Source: CAVPLM01 sp963713545
GTDB taxonomy: Bacteria; Actinomycetota; Thermoleophilia; RBG-16-64-13
Assembly (NCBI GenBank): GCA_963713545.1
Contig: CAVQME010000007.1
Span: 1 to 64,000 of the forward strand
Direction of reading: 5' to 3'
DNA length: 64,000 bases
The notes under the pieces are model-generated. The model was not told the origin of the DNA, searched no databases, and saw nothing but the letters and a program-made list of their open reading frames with translations. The number at the start of each line of letters is the position of its first letter. Position 1 is the stretch's first letter. The position numbers and the translations under genes are program-made. Positions 26,826-35,099 of this stretch are shown here, piece after piece.

Positions 26826-27818
26826 TCAGCCCACGAGCGCCCGGAGGTTCCGCCCCAGGATGGTCGAGTAGTCGTCCAGGTCGAGAAGGGCGAGCTTGGA
26901 CCGCACCGGCTCCGGAAGGTCCTCGGACGGGAGATCCAGGAGAGCGACCTCGGTCTCCTCCCGGTCGAACTCCGCTACGACCCTTTCCCGCCTCAACTGG
27001 TACTTGTTCGCAGGACAGATGAGCTGACAGCGCATGCAACCTACCAGGGCGTTGTGCGCCGCTGGGTCGAGCCAGTCCGGCCACTCGCCTTCGTGCTCGT
27101 TCAGATAGGTGAGGCAGCGCTCTGCGTCGATCACCACACCCGTGTCGGGAAAGGGGATGCACCCCGTAGGGCATGCGTGGTAGCAGGCCTTGCAGGCCCC
27201 ACAGCTGCCCATGCGCCGGGGAGGACTCCAGCGCCCGGAGGTGGGATCGCGTCCCCCGACCAAGAACGTGGAGAGACCGGCCCGCGGCCCTCCCCGAGAG
27301 ACGAGATCGGCATCGGTGGCGAACGTATCCAGTCGGACGAAACTGCCCAATGTCCGCGTATAGGCGATGTTGTTCCGACCGTATTCGGCCAATCCGGTCC
27401 TGACCGCCAACAGCTTCACCGGCACCGGCACCCGCGCCACCGAGAAACCCTTGGGGGCAAGGGCATTCTCCAGCACCTCGAGGCATCGAGCCCGTGGCCC
27501 GGAAGAGATATATGTGGGCGGTATGACGGCCTCGAACGGACCGGTGTCCATATGGAACCGTACCTTGACGGGGGGCGACGGAGTGGCGACGACCACCAGC
27601 GAGCGCACCTCCGGCACTTCGGTGGGCGGCTCGAACCGCAAGCTGCGGTCATACTCGCTGAGGAGACTCCCCGAGACGAGCCTCCGCTCCCGCAGCATCG
27701 CGAAGGTCTCTTTCAGATTGTCGAGGATCTCGATGCCCGCCACCCGGTAGCTGAACCCGGCTGCGCGGAACCCCTCATCTACGGCTTGAATCGTCGCTTC
27801 GATCATCTTCACGAACAA
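26826..27818 (-). CDS. QueG-like double 4Fe-4S protein
   Basis: A 330-residue protein resembling epoxyqueuosine reductase. Two cluster motifs are spaced as in QueG: CGACKACYHACPTGCI and, about 55 residues later, CMRCQLICPANK. The N-terminal half has the corrinoid-fold pattern RTGLAEYGRNNIAYTRTLGSF, like the GWIGKN region of QueG. The C-terminal HEAT domain of long QueG forms is absent. True QueG function is uncertain because many relatives of this size have other roles. Start M at 27818, or 27809. Stop is followed by a strong hairpin. Confidence 0.75.
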   Translation of the reverse strand: MFVKMIEATIQAVDEGFRAAGFSYRVAGIEILDNLKETFAMLRERRLVSGSLLSEYDRSLRFEPPTEVPEVRSLVVVATPSPPVKVRFHMDTGPFEAVIPPTYISSGPRARCLEVLENALAPKGFSVARVPVPVKLLAVRTGLAEYGRNNIAYTRTLGSFVRLDTFATDADLVSRGGPRAGLSTFLVGGRDPTSGRWSPPRRMGSCGACKACYHACPTGCIPFPDTGVVIDAERCLTYLNEHEGEWPDWLDPAAHNALVGCMRCQLICPANKYQLRRERVVAEFDREETEVALLDLPSEDLPEPVRSKLALLDLDDYSTILGRNLRALVG

Positions 27819-27819
27819 A

Positions 27820-28647
27820 CTACCAGTCGACGACGCCCAGCAACAGCAGGATGCCTATGAGGATGGGCTGATGGACGATGTAGATCAGCAGAGAGTTCTG
27901 CCCCATCCGTCGCAACGTCTTGATCGGCTGCCTGTCGGAGAAGTCGCCCATGCGAAAACGCCTGACGCCGCCCGGGTAGAGCAGGTTGCCCAGGAAGACC
28001 CCGATCAGCACCCGGCCGAACATCGGGATCAGAGGGGCATAATCCACTCCGCTCCCTGGGGTCGGAGCCAGCCATTCCAGCCAGGGGAAGTCCGGTCTCC
28101 AGGCCCGCATCGCCGGGCCTAGACCGATGATGATCACGCCTAGGATCAGATTGAGCCAGCGGAAGCGGAGCAGCGGGTAGGCGATGATGATCGAGATACC
28201 GATGAGATGGAGGATGCCGAAGCGCACGTATTCATCTGCCCCCAGAGCCACGAAGGTGGCCACGCTCACCAACAGGCCCCAGGTGAAGACGGTAAGACCC
28301 CGGATGACGTACTTGCTCCAGAGACCGCCGGTGGGATGGGTCTCGCGCTCCCGGTTGTAGCTGAGCGTCAGGGAGACTCCCACCAGGATGGTGAACAATC
28401 CGGCGGTCGCGATCTGCCAGTAGCTCCAGAAGCCGGAGCGGACGGCGATATCGTAGCCGCCCAGGCTGCGCAGGTCCCACATCAGGTGGAACACCACCAT
28501 GATGCAGATGGCGACGCCCCTCCACGCATCTACTTCCCAGACGCGCCCGGAGCGCAGCTTCCACACGGGCCAGACGCTGGTCCGCATGCCGTGGAGATAT
28601 GACCTCACGTAAGAGTGTGGCGCGGTGTTTCGGCTGCTCCTAGGCAT
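27820..28647 (-). CDS. HGSNAT/DUF1624-type membrane acyltransferase
   Basis: A 275-residue protein with about seven helices and the family opening WEVDAWRGVAICIMVVFHLM, where the His is the expected acyl-transfer residue, followed by LVGVSLTLSYNRE. The family transfers acetyl groups across the membrane to sugars. Its stop lies one base before the QueG-like start. The first ATG (28647) is taken; Met21 (28587) would still leave the whole domain. Acceptor unknown. Confidence 0.85.
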   Translation of the reverse strand: MPRSSRNTAPHSYVRSYLHGMRTSVWPVWKLRSGRVWEVDAWRGVAICIMVVFHLMWDLRSLGGYDIAVRSGFWSYWQIATAGLFTILVGVSLTLSYNRERETHPTGGLWSKYVIRGLTVFTWGLLVSVATFVALGADEYVRFGILHLIGISIIIAYPLLRFRWLNLILGVIIIGLGPAMRAWRPDFPWLEWLAPTPGSGVDYAPLIPMFGRVLIGVFLGNLLYPGGVRRFRMGDFSDRQPIKTLRRMGQNSLLIYIVHQPILIGILLLLGVVDW

Positions 28648-28710
28648 CGTTCATGGCCGATCGCCCCCACGCGTGACCCGGCGCTCCACAGCCCTGGGAT
28701 CGGTGGCCGC

Positions 28711-28754
28711 GAGAAGCGACGGCCTGCCCGCAAAGTAGCGGGTAGCAGCTTCTC
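28711..28754. other. 44-nt two-tier hairpin in a divergent intergenic region
   Basis: Outer arms GAGAAGC (28711-28717) and GCTTCTC (28748-28754), inner arms CTGCCCGC (28724-28731) and GCGGGTAG (28738-28745) around the loop AAAGTA; the one inner mismatch is a G-U pair on the plus-strand RNA. It lies in the 259-bp gap between divergent genes, so it is not a terminator of either. Could be a 5' leader structure or small RNA part. The rest of the gap shows nothing else clear. Confidence 0.5.
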
Positions 28755-28906
28755 TCGCACGTCGGCCCATTATCAGGGAGGCCAAAGCCACATTCAAGGA
28801 GTTCCCGCGCTGTCACGTTGCTGTTCGACCAGTCTACGAGGTTTGCTTCGGTGGAGCTTGGGTACTCAAACTAACGACGTCGTGCCCTGCCCGATGGAGG
28901 TGGACC

Positions 28907-29638
28907 ATGGAAGAACCCGGAGACCAGTACCCGTCGACCCCCGCCGCTTCTCCGCCTCCGGCCGAGTCGCCGCCCCCCGCTGCAGAGTCTCCGGCCTATG
29001 CTCCGAGCCCACCGTATCCCCCGGAGCCCCCATATCCCCTCACCTTCAACGTGGACTACCCCGATCGACCGTTGAACCGGCTCACCACCGGGCTCCGCTT
29101 CATCTGGATCATCCCCATCGGCATCATCGCGTCTCTTCTCAGCACCGGAAACCTCAGCCTCGAGGGCACGGATTACTCTTGGTCGTGGACGACTGTGGGT
29201 ATCCTCTTCCTTCCCCTCCTGCTCATGATCCTCTTTCGCAAGAAATACCCTCGCTGGTGGTTCGACTGGAACCTCAGCCTCTCGCGTTTCCTCATGCGCG
29301 TGGCAAGCTACGCTCAGCTTCTCCGTGACGAGTATCCCTCCACTGATGAGGAACAGGCGGTTCACCTGGATTTCGTCTATCCCGATGCCAGTCGACTCAG
29401 TCGCGGGCTGCCCATAGTGAAATGGTTCCTGGCCATCCCCCACTGGTTCGTCCTGGCGTTCCTGTGGATCGGAGCGGTCGTTTGCGTGGTCATCGCCTGG
29501 TTCGCGATTCTCTTTACAGGCAGGTATCCCCGTGGTCTGTTCGACTACGTTGTGGGCGTGAACCGCTGGACGCTGCGAGTCGAAGCGTACGCGTTACTAC
29601 TGATCACCGACCGGTACCCGCCCTTCTCACTGTCGTAA
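28907..29638 (+). CDS. DUF4389 membrane protein
   Basis: A 243-residue protein: a Pro/Ser/Ala-rich cytoplasmic-looking N terminus of about 40 residues, then the DUF4389 body with hydrophobic segments at about 65-82, 98-112 and 170-200, and the conserved LPIVKWFLAIPHWFVL and FTGRYPRGLFDYVVG. GGAGGT precedes the ATG. The family is common in actinobacteria; function unknown. It reads divergently from the acyltransferase. Confidence 0.85.
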   Translation: MEEPGDQYPSTPAASPPPAESPPPAAESPAYAPSPPYPPEPPYPLTFNVDYPDRPLNRLTTGLRFIWIIPIGIIASLLSTGNLSLEGTDYSWSWTTVGILFLPLLLMILFRKKYPRWWFDWNLSLSRFLMRVASYAQLLRDEYPSTDEEQAVHLDFVYPDASRLSRGLPIVKWFLAIPHWFVLAFLWIGAVVCVVIAWFAILFTGRYPRGLFDYVVGVNRWTLRVEAYALLLITDRYPPFSLS

Positions 29639-29687
29639 CAGGGAGACCGCGCAGACGCCGGCCGGCCGAAACCACGGCAGTCGCGGC

Positions 29688-31349
29688 CTATTCGACCCCC
29701 CTCATGCGGTCGGCGAGATCGCAGGCTTCTTTGTAGAGGCCGGACGCCACCTGGACGGTATCGCCCAGCTCGAGGTGCTCGTCCGAGGCCTGATCGTATC
29801 GCGGCCACTCGGGGGCTCCCTCGCCGTTGGGGTCGCCCGTCGCTGCGAATCTGGTCCAGTAGCCCATGATGGTCTCGGAGAGATCGTAGTCGGCCTGCTC
29901 GATCTGCCCCAGAACGGTGAACAGATCGGCGCTCCCGAACACGTACGGGATCTCCACCCCGTGGAAAGCTCCCATAGCGTTGCCCATGGGGACCCGGGTG
30001 AATTGATAGAGATAGGTCGGAGCAGGCTGCGCACCCGAGTCGGCAGCCTGCGCACTGAGAGCCCCCGGGGCGCTCATGGAGCGGGCGGCGAACCGAGCGG
30101 TCGAGGCGAACCCCACTTCGGTCAGCATGCGACTGAAGGCCGGGGTGATGTCCTCCTCGCTCTCCACCGGGTAGAGAGCGAGCGCCTCGTCGGCGTAATC
30201 TCCGAAGATCTTCCTCATCTGCGCCTCGTATTCTTCTGGAGACACGGTCAGGCCGCTCAGAAACGCGTTCCCCTCGTCGGCGTTGGAACCGATCAGCAGG
30301 GGGATGCTCTGTCGGGCACCGGAGCCCCAGAGTGTGGTCGGCAGATCGAGCAGCAGGCGCCCGTCCACCACCGGCTTCCAGGTGAGACCCTGCTCCATGA
30401 GACTCGAGTCCTCAGCCGCGGCCCCGGCCGCAGCCAGCAGTTCGTCCGGACTCTTCGCCCGCATCTGAGCGAGCACCTCGGCCGAGGCCGTATCCGCTCC
30501 GTCGATGCCGAGCTTCTCCACGAGTGCGACGCCCGCATCTTCCCCGCTCTCTAGCGTCCCGGTGGTCGAGACTCCGAACCCGTAGTCGAGCAGTATGCCG
30601 CTCTGCGCGATGGCTCGAGCGAAGAGACCCTCGGCCAACGGGCTCACCAGCAGGTCCAGGATACTGATGGCGCCGGCCGATTCCCCGAAGACGGTCACGT
30701 TGGTCGGGTCGCCACCGAAGCCTGCGATGTTCTTCTGCACCCACTCCAGCGCCGCGATCTGGTCGAGCAGTCCGTAGTTGCCCGAGATCCCCTCAGCCGA
30801 TTCCGCCGAGAGAGCAGGATGGGCCAGGAATCCGAGCGGTCCCAGCCGATAGTTGATCGTGACCACCACCATCCCCTTTGCGGCCAGGTTCTGCCCCCCG
30901 TACACGTCCATCGAGCCCGATCCGGTCTCGAAGCTACCCCCGTGGATCCAGACCATCACCGGCAGACGCTCTTCGGCGCTGTCGGCCGGCGACCACACGT
31001 TCAGATAGAGGCAGTCCTCGTCGGTGGTGCCCACGTTCAGATAGAACGTCTCCATCTGGGACGGCTGCGGACAGGAGGGTCCGAAGGAGGTGCAGGCTCG
31101 GGGCTCAGTCCATGACGCCACCGGCTGAGGCGGCTTCCAGCGACGCTCGCCGATCGGGGGAGCTGCGTAGGGGATGCCCTTGAAGCTCCATATCTGCCTC
31201 CCCTGCACATCTTCGCGTGCGCCGGTGACGGGACCGCTCTGTAGTCGGACCTGCTCCAGATCGGACCCGCAGCCGGTCGCCACAGCCCCGCCTGAAAGCA
31301 CGACGATCGTCGAAAGGATGACCAGCGCAGACCGCAGGGACTTCATCAT
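29688..31349 (-). CDS. Type-B carboxylesterase lipoprotein
   Basis: A 553-residue secreted esterase. The signal peptide ends in a lipobox (VATGC), so it is lipid-anchored. Catalytic Ser lies in FGESAGAISI, the oxyanion region is VWIHGGSFETGSG, and the catalytic His is in GAFHGVEIPYVF; the family motif EDCLYLNVW is present. It hydrolyses carboxylic esters outside the cell. Two ATGs in a row (31349, 31346) follow CGGAGGTGG; the second has better spacing. The frame is open 117 codons further upstream but this overlaps the divergent promoter region. Confidence 0.93.
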   Translation of the reverse strand: MMKSLRSALVILSTIVVLSGGAVATGCGSDLEQVRLQSGPVTGAREDVQGRQIWSFKGIPYAAPPIGERRWKPPQPVASWTEPRACTSFGPSCPQPSQMETFYLNVGTTDEDCLYLNVWSPADSAEERLPVMVWIHGGSFETGSGSMDVYGGQNLAAKGMVVVTINYRLGPLGFLAHPALSAESAEGISGNYGLLDQIAALEWVQKNIAGFGGDPTNVTVFGESAGAISILDLLVSPLAEGLFARAIAQSGILLDYGFGVSTTGTLESGEDAGVALVEKLGIDGADTASAEVLAQMRAKSPDELLAAAGAAAEDSSLMEQGLTWKPVVDGRLLLDLPTTLWGSGARQSIPLLIGSNADEGNAFLSGLTVSPEEYEAQMRKIFGDYADEALALYPVESEEDITPAFSRMLTEVGFASTARFAARSMSAPGALSAQAADSGAQPAPTYLYQFTRVPMGNAMGAFHGVEIPYVFGSADLFTVLGQIEQADYDLSETIMGYWTRFAATGDPNGEGAPEWPRYDQASDEHLELGDTVQVASGLYKEACDLADRMRGVE

Positions 31350-31452
31350 CCACCTCCGAGGTACCACTCCCTTCAAAGGACGCTTCTCTATACTGAGGAT
31401 AGCGAGGTGGTCGCGTGCATACAAACCCCGGAGGGCAAGGGAGGCGAGCTGC

Positions 31453-32487
31453 ATGAACGAGGGTCCTACGCCCGTTCTGGTTACCGGCGGCACGGGGTTC
31501 GTCGGGACCGCCGTGGTCAGGCGGCTGGCACAGGAGCCCTCTTGCTCCCTCCGCCTATTGGCCCGGATGAACAGCGACCTGAGCTTTCTCGCGTCGCTGG
31601 CCCGGCCGCCGGAGGTCATCATCGGTGACGTCACCGACAAACCAAGCCTTCTCGAGGCCGCTCGGGGATGCGGGGTGGTGATCAACTGCGCCGGCCTCAA
31701 TTCCTTCTGGGAGCGCTCGCGGAAACCCTACCGGGAGCTCAACATCGACGCCGTCCGCAACGTGGCCGAAGCCACAGTGGAATCCGGGGCGCAGAAAATG
31801 GTGCAGGTGAGCACCGTCATGGCCTATGGATTCCCGGCCGACTCGCCGTTCTCAGAGGCGAGCGCCCCGGGGAGGCACGCCAGCGAGTACGCCCGGTCCA
31901 AGTCCGAGGGAGACCAGATCGCCCGGGATGTGTGCGAGAGCGCCGGGCTCCCGCTGGTGACGGTCTACCTGGCCGCGGTGGTAGGTGCCGGAGACCGCAA
32001 GTCGGTGATGCAGATCGACCGCTTCGTCAAGGGCAAGGTCCCGCTCATGATCGACAGCCCGCACCGGTTCACCTACGTGCGCATCGATGACGCCGCCGAG
32101 GCGATCGTACGGGCGGCGCTCGCCCCAGCGAACGCGGGCGAGCGCTACCTGGTCGGCCGCGACCGGCTGACCACCCAGGAGTACTTCGAGATCATCGCCG
32201 ACGCGTCAGGAGCGCGGATGCCGCGACGAACCATCGGCAAGCGCACCACCCTGACCCTGGCCTGGCTCATGAGCGCCGCGGCCAAGATCACGGGCCGGCC
32301 ACCGCTCATGGCCTACGACCTTATGGCCACCGTGTACCGAAGATCTCTTCTTTTCGATGGAAGCAAGGCCGAGCGGGACCTCGGGCTACGGTACACCCCC
32401 GTAGAGAGCGGCCTCAGGGATGCGGTGGCCGAGATCCTTGGGCGGCGGGTGGGGCCAAGGTCAGAAGGTGTAGCGGCCCGACCCTAG
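31453..32487 (+). CDS. NAD-dependent epimerase/dehydratase family protein
   Basis: A 344-residue extended short-chain dehydrogenase. Nucleotide-binding motif VTGGTGFVGTAVVRRL at the N terminus, catalytic Tyr-x3-Lys in EYARSKSEGD, and substrate-domain features like the 3-beta-HSD/UDP-sugar epimerase group. GGGAGG lies upstream of the ATG. The stop TAG shares a CTAG with the stop of the convergent OsmC gene. TATACT at 31389-31394 is a possible -10 element. Substrate unknown. Confidence 0.87.
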   Translation: MNEGPTPVLVTGGTGFVGTAVVRRLAQEPSCSLRLLARMNSDLSFLASLARPPEVIIGDVTDKPSLLEAARGCGVVINCAGLNSFWERSRKPYRELNIDAVRNVAEATVESGAQKMVQVSTVMAYGFPADSPFSEASAPGRHASEYARSKSEGDQIARDVCESAGLPLVTVYLAAVVGAGDRKSVMQIDRFVKGKVPLMIDSPHRFTYVRIDDAAEAIVRAALAPANAGERYLVGRDRLTTQEYFEIIADASGARMPRRTIGKRTTLTLAWLMSAAAKITGRPPLMAYDLMATVYRRSLLFDGSKAERDLGLRYTPVESGLRDAVAEILGRRVGPRSEGVAARP

Positions 32488-32957
32488 CGGCACTCGAGCT
32501 CGGTGATCTCCAGGGTGTCGCTGATGTCGATGCACCCGCGGACGCTCATGGCCGCGGGGCAGCCTATGATGTAGCCGGAGAACACGTCCCGGGCATCCTC
32601 CGCTTTGCCCGCCGGCACCTTGAGCTTGTAGGCCACTCGTATCCGGGAGATGCGGAGCACTCCGTCGATGTCCTCGATATCACCCTCTACCAGAGCTTCA
32701 TAGCGGTCGGTGTGGGTAGGGATCTTGCGGCTGGCCAGCACCGTGGCCAGTGTCCCCATCATTCAGCCGCCCACCGCCCCCACTATGTGATCGAGCGTGG
32801 CGGCATGCTCGACTTCCGGATCCACCCGGTAGAACTTCTTGATCCCGCCGTGCACTCCGTAGTAGATGGGTTCGCAGAAACCCTCGATGACGGCCTTGCG
32901 CGTCGGACCGTTCTCACGGGTGATGGTGATTCGCGACGTATGCACCACTTCGCCCAT
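32484..32957 (-). CDS. OsmC-family peroxiredoxin-like protein with predicted selenocysteine (in-frame TGA)
   Basis: Two open frames, 32957-32763 and 32762-32484, are in the same phase and separated only by a TGA. Read through, they give a 157-residue OsmC/YhfA-fold protein. The TGA (codon 65) falls in DHIVGAVGG-TGA-MMGTLATVLASRK, which is precisely where OsmC proteins carry their peroxidatic Cys in a GGC motif; the resolving Cys is retained in YIIGCPAAMSV. This is what a selenocysteine enzyme looks like, and OsmC-like selenoproteins are known from metagenome surveys. A SECIS-like hairpin lies 16-35 bases after the TGA. Likely role: reduction of organic hydroperoxides. It is 10 bp after slyD in the molybdoenzyme operon. 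Alternative: a nonsense-mutated pseudogene. Confidence 0.82.
32731..32750 (-). promoter_or_regulatory. Predicted bacterial SECIS hairpin
   Basis: On the mRNA, CUGGCCA (32750-32744) and UGGCCAG (32737-32731) form a perfect 7-bp stem with the loop CGGUGC. The loop contains GGU, the SelB-contact feature of the E. coli fdhF element, and it sits 21-23 bases after the TGA at 32765-32763, within the known bacterial range. A possible lower helix pairs GGGGA (32757-32753) with UCCCU (32722-32718). Confidence 0.7.
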
Positions 32958-32967
32958 CGGAGCTGCC

Positions 32968-33441
32968 TCACTCCTCGCCCGACTGCGGATATCCCTGCTC
33001 CAGCTCTTCCTCGGACGCGGCCCGCACGTCCACTATCTCGACGTCGAAATGCAGTCTCATCCCGGCCAGGGGATGGTTTCCGTCCACCGTCACATCGGTC
33101 TCATTGGCACCTACCACTCTGAGCGCCACATCACCGCTCGGCGTCTCGGCCATGAACTGCGTGCCCGGTTCCAGCGGCATATCCTCGGGGAACTGGTCCC
33201 TCGGTACCTCGAAGATGGCGCCTTGGTCGACCTCCCCGTACGCGTCGGCCGCTTCCACGACCACCAGGGACTTATGCCCGGTCTCCGTCCCCTCGAGGGC
33301 ACCCTCAAGACCGGGGATGATGTTCTCGTAGCCGTGTAGATAGATGAGAGGATCGCAGTTCTCGTTGGAGTCGAGGATGTTCCCGTCGTCGTCGGTGAGC
33401 GTGTAGTTGAAACTGACGACGGAGCCGCGGGTGACCTGCAT
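32968..33441 (-). CDS. slyD: SlyD-type FKBP peptidyl-prolyl isomerase
   Basis: A 157-residue FKBP of the SlyD class: TLTDDDGNILDSN near the start, PLIYLHGYENIIPGLEGALEG around residue 33-53, then the inserted flap domain and DGNHPLAGMRLHFDVEI. It isomerises prolyl bonds and chaperones folding. The His-rich metal tail of E. coli SlyD is absent; the C terminus is acidic. The true start is the ATG at 33441; upstream open frame is noise. Sits between the cytochrome and OsmC genes, so it may help fold or mature these partners. Confidence 0.92.
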   Translation of the reverse strand: MQVTRGSVVSFNYTLTDDDGNILDSNENCDPLIYLHGYENIIPGLEGALEGTETGHKSLVVVEAADAYGEVDQGAIFEVPRDQFPEDMPLEPGTQFMAETPSGDVALRVVGANETDVTVDGNHPLAGMRLHFDVEIVDVRAASEEELEQGYPQSGEE

Positions 33442-33482
33442 CGGATACGTCCCTTCGCTGGAGTCTAGAAGGGGGAAGGTTA

Positions 33483-34235
33483 CTACATCAGGAGCCGGGA
33501 GGTGCGCCACTGCCCACCGGGGAACGGCCAGACAGCGCGGCGTCGCCCTCCGAACGGCGGACCGCCCTCTCCTGATGGGCCATCGTCCACCTGCTGCTCC
33601 TCCCACCAGGTGCGGTGGCGTTCGCGGGCTATGTCCTCGGGAAGAGTGCCTTTCACCATCGAACTCAGATATCCGAGGCCGTGGCGCGTCAGAAAGACGT
33701 GGCCAAGATGGCCCACGAGCACCGCCGCAGCCGCGATGGCGAGAAACCCATGCAGCCACAGCGCGCGCGATACTAGCCACGCCGGCAACTCCGCTTTGGC
33801 CAGAAGCAGAGACCCGGTCACCACGAAACCCAGGGCCATGGCCGCGACCAGCACGGCACTGGCCTTCTGCCCGGCGTTGAGTCTGCCTTGAGGCGGCATC
33901 TCCCCACCGCGCAGCGTGCGGCCCTTGACCGCCAGCCAGAACCAGCGCCGATCGTTCACGTCCCACATGTCGATCTCGCGGGCATCTCGGGCCAAGCGCC
34001 TGCGGTCCAGAGCCAGCATCAGGATCAGCGGGATGAGGACCATGGCGTAACCGGTGATCCCATGCCGCAGCGAGACGCTCTCCCGCGCTCCGCCCATCCA
34101 GCTGCGGGTAGCGGGTATCCACATAAGCAGCCCGCTCGCGAACGCGATCAGAAAGAAGAGCGCGTAGGCCCAATGACCGATACGTTCGGCCAGGACCCAA
34201 CGAGGGATGCGCGGGGATTCAGTCGATGGAGGCAT
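33483..34235 (-). CDS. Membrane cytochrome b (FdnI/b561-like) subunit
   Basis: A 250-residue four-helix protein. Candidate heme ligands are the His residues in AERIGHWAYAL, SLRHGITGY, ALWLHGFLAI and VLVGHLGHVFL, the pattern of FdnI-type di-heme cytochromes that pass electrons to or from quinones. The C terminus is a Gly/Pro-rich hydrophilic tail. ATG 34235 overlaps the molybdoenzyme gene by 17 bp; earlier in-frame starts exist up to 34286. It is the natural membrane partner of that enzyme. Confidence 0.85.
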   Translation of the reverse strand: MPPSTESPRIPRWVLAERIGHWAYALFFLIAFASGLLMWIPATRSWMGGARESVSLRHGITGYAMVLIPLILMLALDRRRLARDAREIDMWDVNDRRWFWLAVKGRTLRGGEMPPQGRLNAGQKASAVLVAAMALGFVVTGSLLLAKAELPAWLVSRALWLHGFLAIAAAAVLVGHLGHVFLTRHGLGYLSSMVKGTLPEDIARERHRTWWEEQQVDDGPSGEGGPPFGGRRRAVWPFPGGQWRTSRLLM

Positions 34236-34863
34236 CGGCCGGGTATCCACGTTGCTCCCAGTAGCCGTTGTATCCCTCGGGACCAAGCGCCATCGCTTCC
34301 ACCCGTACCACCCACTTGATGTTCTTGTAGGCGTAGCTGCCGGGAAGGATCAGACGCAATGGCTGCCCCATCTCGGGCGCAAGAGAAGCACCGTTCATCT
34401 CGTAGGCGAGAAGAGTATCCGGTCGGAGCGCTTCCTCGAGCGTCACCGACTCCGTATAGACGCCGTCGCTCGAGTCGAAGACGAGGTGCGTCGCCAAGGG
34501 GTCGATGTCGGCCTGCTTCATAACCTCGCGCAGGGTGACCCCCTTCCAGTTGACCTCAGGAACGCCCCAGCCCTCCACGCAATAGAAGTCGCGGATGGCC
34601 TCCACCTGGGGAAGATCGGTGAACTGGGCGAACGTGAGGTCGAGCGGGTTTCGGACCAAGCCGTCGACGATCAGACGCCAGTTGTTCGGGTCGAAACTCT
34701 CGCCGGGCACGACCGTGTTGATGCGGAAATCGCCCGCTCCCACCGAGCTTTTGACCCCCTTGGGAATCCGCGGAAGGATCTCCTTGCCCAGAAAGAGCGC
34801 GGCGACGCCCGCGACGATCAAGCCGAGGAACGCCCGTCGGCCTATGTGTTTCTCGCTGTCCAC
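34219..34863 (-). CDS. Sulfite-oxidase-family (MsrP/YedY-like) molybdoenzyme
   Basis: A 214-residue exported molybdenum-cofactor enzyme. The N terminus has GRRAFLGLIVAGVAALFLG, twin arginines followed by a hydrophobic stretch, so it is probably sent out folded by Tat (the tatA gene is at 50842). The molybdenum-ligand Cys is in FYCVEGWGVPEVNWKGV. GTG 34863 has GGGGGGA upstream and places the signal at the N terminus; ATG 34911 and GTG 34947 are alternatives. With the cytochrome b it resembles MsrPQ-like or nitrate/sulfite-type pairs; substrate unknown. Confidence 0.87.
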   Translation of the reverse strand: MDSEKHIGRRAFLGLIVAGVAALFLGKEILPRIPKGVKSSVGAGDFRINTVVPGESFDPNNWRLIVDGLVRNPLDLTFAQFTDLPQVEAIRDFYCVEGWGVPEVNWKGVTLREVMKQADIDPLATHLVFDSSDGVYTESVTLEEALRPDTLLAYEMNGASLAPEMGQPLRLILPGSYAYKNIKWVVRVEAMALGPEGYNGYWEQRGYPADASID

Positions 34864-35099
34864 GTCCCCCCGTCTCGCCTGCAAGTGAATGTTGCCTATG
34901 GTTGTCTCCATCGGAGCCACGGCCGAAACCCCGGCAGCCACCCACACGGGGGGCGGTGCGGGTAGGCGGCCCGACGGCCGCTCGGGGCAACAGCCCCGGG
35001 GCCGGTCGGTCGCTCCGGTGGCGAGGTGGCACCCTCGCGCGGCGACGTGCCGCGGCTGCGGCGTGGCCCGCCGGGCCCGCTACCTGTTAGACTGCCGCC

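Noticed and set aside
23519..27486. Very long minus-strand open frames across HD-GYP, HEAT and QueG-like genes
   Set aside because: High GC gives long open shadow frames; the upstream parts are Arg/Gly/Pro-rich nonsense over other genes.
32484..32762. Treating the OsmC C-terminal half as an independent short gene
   Set aside because: It would lack the catalytic residue and the N-terminal half of the fold; read-through with Sec explains both frames.
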